Of a stretch of DNA of 64,000 nucleotides, positions 1 through 10,974 are shown in pieces. The notes under the pieces are model-generated. The model worked only from the letters and a program-made list of their open reading frames with translations, was not told the DNA's origin and made no database searches. A program made the position numbers and the translations under genes. This DNA is from Balanoglossus misakiensis (lineage: Eukaryota > Hemichordata): assembly GCA_040954595.2 (NCBI GenBank), contig CM082579.2, positions 9,610,001 through 9,674,000 on the forward strand, read 5' to 3'. Position 1 is the first letter of the stretch. The number at the start of each line of letters is the position of its first letter.

Positions 1-3000
1 ATCCATCATCATGGAATCGGGAGAGCCAAAGTGACTCCTGCCACTGAAGTTCATTCCCAGGTCGGAGAGATTGAGCGTGGCGTCGTGGAAACCCGCCTTG
101 TCGTTCCTCAGCGACTCCTCCTCCCCTTCCAGTCCGAGGGGGATCTCCTCCTCCTCCTCCACCCCCGCTGTAGTGTTGGCGCTTGGTGATATGTTGACAG
201 GCTCCACTTTATTCTGGTTGTCCCTGATCAGCTTGTTGGCAAAGTCCAGCTGGAGATAAAATTGGAAGGACCCTTGACATATGATTTAATACACAGGTCT
301 TTGCGAGAGTACAGACAAGAATGGAATCATCATTTTTTTATTTCTGCCAGTCATGCCAAAATTGCCCTGTTTATAGGAATAACATATCTATCCTAGTATA
401 AAGTTGGTGCATTGAAGTAAAGGGTGAGAAAACACATTTTGCAAAAGACTATTTTCACCATGAAGCACAGATTTCGATTCTATGGTGAAATTGTCCAGCA
501 TGCAAATTAGCCCCGACTCTATGATTTTTTCCTGGGGAGAACCCTGTACTTGTAAGAAAACACTACAGGAAAAAGAGAAAACTTGGAACTCAATTTGACT
601 TTATAAAAACAATCAAAAGAAACACAAGCCAAGTCCCAGAGTGTTACAAACCTGTACTTCCAGATTTCTGAGTCTTTGTGACAGAGATGTGTTTGTCTTC
701 TTTTCTTCTTGAAGTCGTAGATTAACTTCTCTGACTTCCTGTCTGTAGGAAGCGTCTTTCTCCTTCAATGAAACGCGCTGTTTTGAAACAATAAATTTAA
801 AACGGCTCAGTATTGCACTACAGTATGTCATCGGTGACCACATTTTACTGGAAATGCAATCAGACTTGCTCTAGTATACCAGAAAAAATGTAGTCATAGT
901 GGGACTGTTAGCAGAATCGTTACGGAGGTTCCAAATTCCTTTACAGCCCTTTATAGTTACATACACCTATCAATCATCCTCCTATACTCTAACAAACCAC
1001 CCAAAGGAAGGATAAACAGTCGCAATTATCTAGTCTACCACTACCTGTGATACCTGCGCCATATTAATAAATTAACCACCCATAGCCTTACCTCAGTTTG
1101 TAGAGCCTGAACTTCACCTTGCAGCCGACTGTTTTCTGACGACAGCTTCTTACACTTCTCAATTTCTGTAGACAGCTTCTCGTTGCTTTTTTCGGAGACC
1201 GACTTCACCACGTGCAGCTCCCGCACCACTTTCTGCAGCCTGGCCTTGTACTGGTCGCCCCTGGCCTCGCTCTCCTTCATCTTCCTCTCCATCTCCCGGT
1301 TGATGGTGTTGTAGTTCTTGCGCTGGTTGGTGATCTTCAGCAGCTCGGCCTCCAGGTCCCGCCTCAGGCTCTGCGTCCGGTTCGCTTCCGTGACCGACCT
1401 CTCGTCCGCGGCTCGCATCTTCGCCTCGAGCGCCTTTTCCATTTCTTGGATCCTCCGGGTGGCCTCGTCTTCCGTCTCGGCGTTCTCCTGCGTCTTCCGG
1501 ACGACTTCCGCTCGCTGCTTCTCGGTCTCCGCCCGGGCGGCGTCGCGTTCCTTCCGCAGCTCGTCCAGTTTGCACCCGAGTTCTGCCTTCGTCCGTTCCA
1601 GCTCGGCTTTGCAGGAGTCCCTCTCCTTCCTGGCATCTTCCAGGCCCTCCACCTCCTTCTCGTACTGCTCCTTCTCGGCCTGGCGCCGACTCTCGCCGGA
1701 CTTGAGCCTCTCCCGCAGCTCGGCCACCACGGACGACCGCTCGTCCAGGGCCCGCTGGCACTCCTCGCTGATGTTCCTGTTCATGTCTTCGTATGCCTTG
1801 GCGTCGGACGCCATCTTGGCTTTCAGTTTCTCGCTGTACTTCTGCGCCGCCGCGACCTCCTCCGCCAGGGCCTTCGTCTTCTCCGCCTCCGCCCACCTCT
1901 GGTTCTCCCAGGCCGTCTGCTGCTGCTGCTGGCAGCGCTTGAGACCCAGCACCTCCTCCTGCAGCTGGAACTCCCGGTCCCGCGACTGGCTCTTCAGAGT
2001 CTGCGTCTCCTCGTTCAGTTTCTCGATCATGCCCTTGAAGAACGCCTGCTGGTCACGCAGCTGTCTCTCCAGGGCGTCGGCCTTCCTTCCCTCGTCCTCG
2101 ACCCCGTGCCTCTGTCTCTCCGCGGCCGTCCTGTACTGCTCGCACTCGTTCTCCACGGTGGACATCTTCTGCTTCACGGCCGCGCATTCAAGTTCCAGCC
2201 GGTTGCGCTCCGCTGCGATCGCCTCCTTCGCCTTTTCTGCCGACGCTAGACTGTCTTTCAGTTTCTCCACCTCGCCGGTCAAACCTGCCCTGTGCGTTTC
2301 CCCAGCCTCTTTCACCGCCTGCAGGGACGAACTCAAGCGCTCTACCTCGGCTCTGTTCGTCTCCGCTTCCTTCTCCGCCTCCCCGGCTACGTTTCGCAGT
2401 CTCAGAACCTCCCGCTGTAACGATGAGCTTTCCTCAGCCAGCCTCCCCTTTTCTAAATCTGCCTGCTTCAGTTGGGTGTTCAAGCTTTCCAATTCAGAGT
2501 TCTGTGATCCCACAATCCTTTCCATTTCGCACTTGGCGTCTTGCATGGATGCCGCCAACCGACCATTTTCTGTTTCCTTGGTAGCCACATCCTCCATTAG
2601 CCTCTGCACTTCACTCTGAAGTGCCATCGCTTGCGTGTTTACTTGTCGGTAACTTTCCTGAAATTGTTCAAGGTTTAAAATGAGCGATGACCCACAAGTT
2701 TGGAATATTGTATGTAAGACTGTAAAACACCCCGTTTGTAGGATATGACAGTAAAATAAAAATCTCGCCCCAAATGAATAAACGGTAGAGACGGATTATT
2801 CATTTTGGCGAGATTATCACTCCTGTGTGTACAAGTGGGATGGAGGTTGTGTGTGATCAAACGTTGATTCACTTTAATATATCCACATGTAGAATAAGAA
2901 TAACATAAATAGTGTCTTGTATCAAACATAACTAATGGAAAAGGAGCAGCGAGAGAAAAGAGAGACTTTGTCCCTTTAATGAAAAAAAAATGTAGATGTC

Positions 3001-6000
3001 ACAAGCAAAGATGTGTATTTCCGTTGCATCTTACCGAGATCTGTTCCTTGGCAGTGTGCAGTGACAACATTTCCTTTTTCAGTTGATGAAGTTGCTCCGC
3101 AGGTACATAGGTAGCTTTCAAATTTGCGTTCTCTTTTTCCAGATCCATTATCCTTTGTTCCAGAATCAGTCCCATGGATTCCCCGCTCGGTTCCTCATTG
3201 GCTGAAAAAAAGGTTGACAAACAGACAATAAGTGTCACTTTGAGATCTCCCATTCAGGTCGGTGCATTTTTATTTGCATATGGCTACTAAAGGAAGCCAA
3301 ACTTCTGGCCATTATTACTGAAGAAAGTTTTCTCTATGCAGCAAACTACATGTGAATTTGCCACCTAATCAGCCTACTACATGTAAACCAAACAATACAG
3401 TTACTGGTAACAGTGTAGGTGAGAGCAGTGCTAACAAACAAACACGCAGATGAAGGCATACAAAGGAACACATATTTGTTTGTTTGTACCACTCTCCTAT
3501 TAGAAACCTGTCCCCGACTTTTCCTATTCCCCTTTCAACACAAGATATCAGCACATTACAAGAATGTCCCTCCAAAACTCAGTCTCAATGTAACTAAAAA
3601 ATGTTGACCTGGGCAGGAACAATAACATATTAAAGAAGAAAAAAAACAAGGAGTACCAACTGTACCTTTCTTGCAAAGGTCCTCCTCCAAATCTGTAATC
3701 TTCTGTTTCATCAGCACCTCTTGTTCCTTAAACATTTGCTTCAGCTGCTCTTTCTCTTCGTTGGAACTCTGGTATTGTTGATGACAGTGGCCAATCTTCA
3801 TTTTCATCTTATCCATTTCAATTCTGGCCTCGTGCAGAGCCGCCCGGTATTGTTCCCGACTCTGGACCACTTTCTGTTTATCTTTGACCTGTGGACGTAG
3901 GGGTCGAGATCTGTGACCTTTGCACTATGCATGGTAATGTCAGAACCAACAGTATGAAGGGTTTTCAAGTTGTCATAGTTACCAATGCAGATTTAGGGTA
4001 ACCAACTGAGGCAGAGAATTAATCTACAGGACCAAGACTTCTTTGGTTATCGTACAGTTCACTTTCTAAACAATGACTATCATTCTGTGAATACTCTGAA
4101 GATTGTATGAATCTCTGCCAACATTTGAGCAATTCCTGAAAAAATGTGGACCAGAAAACACAACATGATGCCAATAAAAATCAATGTTTCTTACTGCCTG
4201 TTCAAGGTTGTACTTCTCATCACTGACAACTCTCAGCTTTTCCTCCATCTTCATATTTTCACTCTTGTAGTGACTCAGCTCTTCTATTCTCGTTCTGAGC
4301 CTGCAACCGAAAGTAAGAGCACAGAAATCTTTAAGAGATGGAGGCACAACAGTGATAGGTGCTGCAACTGATCAGGTAAGCAGTGCACCAATACATGTAC
4401 CTCACATCACTTCTAGGATTCATTATGCGGCGTGACTTTTCACCACCTATTGTTTACGCATTAGCATAGGTCAAAGGTTAAAAGCATGTGAAACCATTTT
4501 ATTCATATATGTTTTGAGAAGTAAAAATAAACAATGTCTTGGATTTCTCTTTTCAAAAAAAAAAAAAATGAAAAATACTTTAAGAAGCTGGAGATCACAA
4601 GATTGTTCAAACATAAGTGTGAAGGGTTCATTGCAATGCAATGACTTTTTTCGTGTAAGAGTGACTTACGCTTCCCATTTTTGTATTTACTACACAGCCA
4701 GTGAAACTAACAACTGCTAATAAGATATGAGCATACTTTAATGGTTTCTGACATATTGCTATTCCAGTTGTTGTTTCCATCTCAAACACAGCAAGGTTAC
4801 AAACAGCAAAAGCTGGTGAATACATAATATCCAATTTTTCAGTACTTGGCCACCATCAAAGGCTGGAGAACCTGGACCACATCCTGCCACCAATAGGATG
4901 TCCAGTAAAAAATGTGTGAAGCTGGTTTGTTATTAACATTTGGTTACACTTATATCAAGTGGCTTCTCTACATTTGAATACAGTACAATGTACAAGTTTT
5001 TGTACATGAATGAGTTTGTTGCCCCATGAATAAGCACCACCTGTGAACGACGACAAGGCAAACTATCACCCAATTGTAGACACCACCAAAATGGGGAAGT
5101 GTTGCAAAGTTGGGTTTCATTGAATGAAGACACTATTTAGGACCTCCAGTTGAGAATAGTAATACATAGTTCAACTGGACAAGACTGATGTAAAAGTTAT
5201 CATAACCACTATTGTTGGTTTGGAAAATTGTTGCAAAATTTACAATGGTTTGTGTTTATAAAATGTTGCCGACCACAAACAGATCATAGTTTTCTTTCTT
5301 GGCATCATTGTAAAGCATACTTTTTTAACATTCACCACATCTACAACTACATATTGCTGTGTAGTATTTCCAACTTTTGGAAACAACAATTTCAGTACAT
5401 GTAGTTAGATTTTTTTCCCAATTTCACCATTCACATCTGAATGGTTAAAGAAGCCCCCAAGATCAGGAAACCCTATCTACCAGGTAAAGATTTCAAACGA
5501 GAACAAAGATTGACAAACTGCTAAACAGCAATTTCACACATCCACAAGTGCGAGAACCAGGGATTGAGAAGGGTGACTCTTTATCCCCAACTTCAACCGT
5601 GTTTACATGAAAAATTCACAGAATTTAAGATCACCATACCTGCATACTTCTGCCTCTGCCTTCTCTCTCATGACATTGGCATTTTTCAGGTCTTCCGCCG
5701 CGTACTGTAGTGACCTCAGATCGTGCAATTCTTGCCTCGTTTGAGACAACTTCGTTTCTGTAAATGAATGAATCATGAAATAAAGGTGATGAACAGACAA
5801 ACGGCAAACACACATCTACAAAACTGAGCCCACCTGCATTGTCTGCACATTGGTCACACTGCACTGACTGATTTTGATTTCATAGCATTGCCAATGCTGG
5901 TTTTACATATGTAACCCTGTACATACACAGACAGGGCTTCTCAATGTTCCAGCTACAGCGGTTGTCTCAGTTTTTGTTGATAATTTCAACTCTAGAAATC

Positions 6001-9000
6001 TGCAATTTTTCCTGTTATGCTATTTACCTCTGGCCTGTACTGCAATTTTTTAGACCAAGTGAGGTGGTTGTTTGGCAGCTATTGCTGTCTTGCTCTTTGC
6101 AATGTTGCACTTTCACACATGCATTGAACACAATTACATTGCTGTTGTTTTTGTTGTTGAATGGTTTCTTGATAAACTGGAAGTTTCTTGGAAAGTCAAA
6201 CAACTGCTGTATAACTCACCCAGTGCGACTATAGTCTGCGCTTTCTCCTCAACTTCTTGCTCTTTTTCTTCTCTCAAGTGCGCTTCATTCGATAGCGCCA
6301 CTTCCAGTTTTTTCACCTCCCGTTGCATAATCTGTAACCAGAAAAGGCAGTCTTTCAGAGGCACTTCACGACGTTAGCAATCAGACATTTAGAACTTTGG
6401 TGTGCCAGTTAGTGGCTACCAAGGTTACAATAATTCAAATCATGAACCTGATAATACAACATTGTACATGGGAAATTAAGGAGCATTCATTCAGCTTGAC
6501 AACACAGTATCCTCCCTATAAAACAAAAGGACCAATTCTTTTCAAATTGGAAGATAAAAACTTGATGACCAAGGTTTGTGTGCTGGGGCACCCCATTTCT
6601 GTTGCTGTTTTTTTTTTTCTTCAAAAATGAGATGTTCAGACCCCTGGGCTTTAGCCCTTACACCCCCCACTTCCCTCTTAAGAGGTCCAACCTTACCATA
6701 GAAAACAATGGGTTTGGACTGAACCATGGTGGTCAAAGGGTTAATGTGGAGAATTTATCATTCTGGGCTCTTTGAAAGACTTGTATGGGAGATTTTCAGA
6801 AAATGGAAACAACAGAACATCGGTATTATAAGTCGTACCCCCTTTTCAGCACACACTGTCACTCATAAAAGGCGCGTCTTATAAAATGACTTTAACGGTA
6901 GACATAGCTACTCACCCTACTCTTCATCTGTGGAGAATTGAGAAAGAGTCTGACCGGGGATGACTCGTATGCTGGAGAGTTGGAATACAGCCTTGTCACC
7001 GGCCCCGAAGAGATAAAACTCACATTGGCCGATCCACAGGCATTGCTCTCATTCAGGGAACTGTTGCAGCTGGCCGTGCCCTCAGCTGTCAAGGTGACAA
7101 AGAATATGTTTTAGTCATTGGGATTGGAACAACAGGTGTACAGTCTGAATGGTTTTCATGTGTCAGATGTGTGGATGAGAAGTATAAGCATATCAGCTTG
7201 GAAGACAGTCACACAAACAGTAAAACACATCATCCATTTACTACAATGAGATTCAACAACAATGTCTGCTGGTTAATACGGTAGTATCATTTTTTTAGTG
7301 AAGTCATTTCAGTCAGCTGTATTGAATACATAAAACTCTGAATTTGAATGCATCATGGTACAAAACAAAACATGTCCATGTGTATCACCCTTCGGTATGT
7401 GTTTCTAATCCATGTGTCACAGTCATGTGACTTCGTTTGTTCAGAACACTGCAGAGTCACTATTGAATTCCACAGTGGGCCTAATGTATCCCTATCAGAT
7501 CAGTTCTTTATTTCAAAGCTGGTTGATGATTATGCTGATCAACTTGCAATGTCTTCCCACTTTCCCACCGAAATGCAACCGGATTTTCTTAGGAGACGAC
7601 TCACCAACGCACAGAATCTGCGAATAGTCCGACCTCAGGACAGCCATTTCCCCGTCACATATGAATTCGATGATTTTCATTATTTGCGCCTGAGTGCTGG
7701 TGTCGTTCTTGGTTATCAACCTGACGAAAAATTCACGATTTGAACACTGCACCGCTTGTATCAAGAGCAAAGTCACCATTTTGGCAATTTCCCGTTTGTT
7801 CCGTTCGAAGATGATGCGAGACCAAGTCAACTGTATGTTTTGACCAGGATAACAATCTGAAAAGAGAGAGAGAGAGAGAAAATATAGATGGAATGCACAT
7901 TGAAAATCAAAGTCTATTTTCCTGCAGTTTGCTCAAGGCAAATAAAAATTCGAGGTCATCATGCAAAACAGAGAGAGTGAAACTGTCTCAAAGTCGAAAT
8001 TCAAAATGGCCACCAATTTCTGTATAGGAGCTCTAGAAAGAAAAATTAGAGCGATTTTTATGAGAACACTGTGTTGAAAAAATCCTCTTGGCATTATATA
8101 GATGCAGCAAAGACTATGCTGTTTTCTTGTCTTACCCATCACAAAACAGATCTACATCATAGTGAAACATAATGAGAGCAAATTGCCTAATAGACTACGC
8201 AACCCTTAGAATAATTGGCACTGAGGCAGTCCTCTCTGGCCATAGCAACAAAGACATCTAGTGAAAACATACACATGCTGATATTGACGACCAGTAAAAT
8301 GCAACTTACCCTGTAGGTATTCCAAAACTTTCTTGATCCTGTCTTTGGGATTATCAACATCCTCTGTGCTGAATTTAGCATCTCTAAAAAGTGGAAATCA
8401 AAAGAAAAATGGCAATTTACAAAACTTTTCATTACATACCTCGCCATGCCATACAAAAATAATTGTTTGAATGTCCTGGTCATTATTTAGACCAAGGTTC
8501 AGTTTAATAAATGTGTTCCATGTATAAAAAATAACATTTTCAGCAGAGCAAGTACATTATTTGGAAATACAAATGTAGTTCCATCGGACCGGTAGGCGGT
8601 ATCCTTGGCAACTGGAGGTCAACATAATGCTCACCAGCCTGCAACATTCCCAGATGTTGCCTATTCGAATCAATGCATTGATTTTGCATGCACATCAAGG
8701 AATGTAATTAAATCCACATTATCAATTGTTTTACCATGGTAAGATTCAACTTGTGGTGTGAATTCAATTTATAGCCATCAGATCACCAGCCAGAAAGTTT
8801 CAGACTGCGCACACAAAAGAAAAACAGGTAAAATTATTATCACTGGTTGTAAGTATCATAAAATTCTTACATTTGTGTTACTATGGTCATGAGGGACTTC
8901 CCATCCCACAGCTGATCCATATCTTCCACGACATTGTTACAAACAGAATTGACCTAGAGAAAATAAGAAAAATATATACAGAGAAAAAATTATGAATTTG

Positions 9001-9297
9001 CATTAATTCTATTTTGACTTAGTAGTACATATACTGGTGGTAGTCAGTGTGCCTTCTAACATAATTTTTAAAAGCTCGAATATAGCAAAAATCACAGATT
9101 TTCAGTGGTGCCACACATGAAACTAGTGCACAACCACGTGGTCTTTCAAACACACTCTTTTGACCATATATAGGCATATGTAAATTAGAGGTGACCATAT
9201 TTGTCGAAAACAGCCTTGACAAAATAATGTGATATGTTGATATAATCTACTGCACACTTACCCAGGTCACCAATGCCTTTACTTTGTTGGGGTCCAT
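1..9297 (-). CDS. NUMA1: NuMA-like nuclear mitotic apparatus protein (3' end outside window)
   Basis: Thirteen coding exons join in phase: 9262-9297, 8871-8953, 8310-8383, 7605-7856, 6916-7085, 6220-6331, 5640-5757, 4195-4300, 3666-3888, 3035-3201, 1092-2657, 652-777 and 1-249, giving 1094 residues before the window ends. The start MDPNKVKALVTW follows an acceptor, so a 5' UTR exon lies upstream (donor just below 10442). Residues 1-150 form a HOOK/calponin-like head (IAKMVTLLLIQAVQC; an acidic, Trp-containing helix near residue 27). A Ser-rich linker with SPVRLFLNSPQMKSR follows, much like the vertebrate NuMA head-rod junction. Residues 205-1011 are almost unbroken heptad coiled coil; exon 1092-2657 alone gives 522 residues rich in E, K, R, Q and A. 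The last visible exon leaves the coil (acidic VEEEEEIPLGLEGEE), as at the start of the NuMA tail. NuMA is known to tether dynein and microtubules at spindle poles. The call rests on architecture plus the LRRC51-LAMTOR1 neighbours; a HOOK or CCDC88-type coiled-coil protein is the alternative. Confidence 0.75.
2735..2965 (+). repeat. Dispersed repeat family C, copy 1 (hairpin-bearing)
   Basis: About 220 bases closely match 45868-46085 in the same orientation, including ACAAGTGGGATGGA, GTGTCTTGTATCAAACATAA and a hairpin at about 2751-2822 (arms AATCTCGCC and GGCGAGATT around AATGAATAA...TTATTCATT). It lies in the intron between NuMA-like exons 3035-3201 and 1092-2657. Confidence 0.8.
6652..6743 (+). 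repeat. Dispersed repeat family A, copy 1
   Basis: About 90 bases with the core CTCTTAAGAGGTCCAACCTT and AACAATGGGTTTGGACT, ending AAAGGGTTA; the other end resembles the inverse (TAGCCCTTACACCCC). It lies in a NuMA-like intron. Matching copies are at 32407-32493 and, inverted, 36660-36747. Confidence 0.75.
9048..9205 (-). repeat. Dispersed repeat family B, copy 1
   Basis: Shares GGCATATGTAAATTAGAGGT and ATCACAGATTTTCAGTGG with the copies at 20490-20620, 35805-35990 and 38735-38800. It lies in NuMA-like intron 1. Confidence 0.7.
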
Positions 9298-10116
9298 GCT
9301 TGGTGTATCTGCATACACATTCATTGAAAACAATAGATAATTAATTGATAATAATTGAATTAATATATCATCTTGTCAAAGTCTTTTACTGTTATTGTTG
9401 AAATTTCCCTTGAATTTTTGTTTGGGGGAAAATGCGCAATACCCGTTATTGTTATGTTAATGGTATATATTGTTTTCCCAAAATCAAAGGATAGGGGCCA
9501 CTACTCTATAAGGGCTCTGGGGAGAACACTGCAGGGATGTTGTGTATTTCCATAGAGGTTAAAATCATCTTGGATATTCCTTCCTCTCTGGTGCTTGCCC
9601 CAAGGATAGACAGTACCGTCCGTAATTATTATCCATGCTAGCTGCGTTTCCACAGCTAGCTGAGTAACTCCATGCATATGGACCACCAATCATCACTTCC
9701 CAAGATTTCATGTTTACTAATAATCACCCTTTGTTTATCAGATTTGCACACAAAAGTCATTCACCTTTTGTTGACCAGTTTTGTCCAGGTTTCACACCAT
9801 TATCACTTTTTTGTCATTTCTCCCATGGATGCTGAGGGTCTTGCTCTGACATCTTTGTAAATGTTATTGTAAGCAATTTCCCTTGAATTTTAACTCCAAA
9901 CCTTTCAGGGTCTTTTGAATTGAACTGCCCCCTTGGACTCTAGCCTTAGGCTTAGAGTTAGGCATGACTGTATTTAAAATGACTAAAGTGATTACCCTAA
10001 AGTACAACGCCACTAGAGAATTGAAGACTCCAAGGTGGTAGGGCAACCTAGCAGCACATCCGCTAAAAATTCAATCATTGCAGCTAAGAAAAATTGTTTT
10101 ACCTGCTACCTAGCTG

Positions 10117-10184
10117 CAGTTCAGTAGCTCGATTTTGCCTCAGCCTGGTTTGCACAGCCCAGGAAGAATCGAGCTACTGAACTG
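10117..10184. repeat. Short hairpin in the NuMA-like 5' UTR intron
   Basis: Two 18-base arms (10117-10134 and 10167-10184) are exact reverse complements around a 32-base loop. The loop itself contains a weaker CCTGG...CCAGG pair. It lies in the probable 5' UTR intron (9309-10441). It could be the remnant of a small foldback element; no target duplication is obvious. Confidence 0.6.
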
Positions 10185-10441
10185 TTAGGTACGTAGACAG
10201 TCTGACTGAGATTATTATTCGCGACCGTGTGGTCATGAATCAATGTGAAAACTAGTGAAATCACTAGTAAGACTTGATTCAAGCCCGACTTCAGGCTTGG
10301 GAAGTTTGTACATGTACACACTGTCTGTACTGTCTGGCCATAGCGGTCCCCAGCGCCCTTCCTGAGAATGCCAGGATCGTGCATGTTTCATATCACAGTC
10401 TTGTGCTCAAATCATCTTGGTATCATAAACGTAAGACTTAC

Positions 10442-10974
10442 CTAATTTGACGTCGTCATGAAGTGATCAAATAGAAACGCGATCACTCGATCATCTCATT
10501 CAACGGGTGACTTTTGTTTTTACGCCCGCATTTCAAACAAACCGGTATACTAACCACGTGACCAATCAAGTCCAATCGAACCCCGGTCTCGTCGGAACTT
10601 AACATAGTCTCGCGAGATGTCTGGGTGTTTGTTGACAACCAAGATGGCGAACTGCTGGTTGCTGTGATCTTTGCAAGACGACACTATCAAAATAAACCGA
10701 ACACTAACTGTGGCAATTCGATATTTCGCGACGAGTGAAGTCACTTCAACTGACATTTTCTTTCGTATGTCATAGCACGTTTCAGAAACAATAAAAAGTA
10801 AGTAGAAGTTATGTACTGGTCGTGATCGAACCCAATATTACCTCTGGATTTTAGTTACATCCATCCATCATCCAAATGCCATGGATGGCATTTCACTTGT
10901 CCAGTGGCCACGTTTTATTTTGACGAAATACCCGGAACGTTGACACCACATTCATTTTGTCACGATTGCAGATA
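10442..10974. promoter_or_regulatory. Bidirectional promoter and 5' UTR region of NuMA-like gene (-) and LRRC51 (+)
   Basis: The two genes are head to head. On the minus strand a good donor (GTAAGT, complement at 10436-10441) ends a likely NuMA-like 5' UTR exon beginning at 10442, which would join the acceptor just upstream of the ATG at 9297. On the plus strand a GTAAGT near 10799 and an acceptor (TTGCAG) at 10966-10971 suggest a LRRC51 5' UTR exon. Between them lie two CCAAT boxes (10562-10566, 10572-10576), the palindrome TCTCGCGAGA (10608-10617) and AAGATGGCG (10641-10649), a YY1-type initiator motif. These are known TATA-less, often bidirectional, animal promoter motifs. No TATA box was seen. 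Transcription start sites are inferred. Confidence 0.6.

Noticed and set aside
1159-2619. Long open frames on both strands overlapping the large NuMA-like exon (for example 1212-2249 and 1318-2619 plus, 1159-1896 minus)
   Set aside because: They are low-complexity shadows of a GC-rich coiled-coil exon. The main minus frame has consistent splice sites and heptads; the others have none.
10550-10756. 68-codon minus frame in the NuMA/LRRC51 promoter
   Set aside because: It overlaps the promoter motifs and presumed UTRs, with no homology; the NuMA-like start at 9297 explains the gene.
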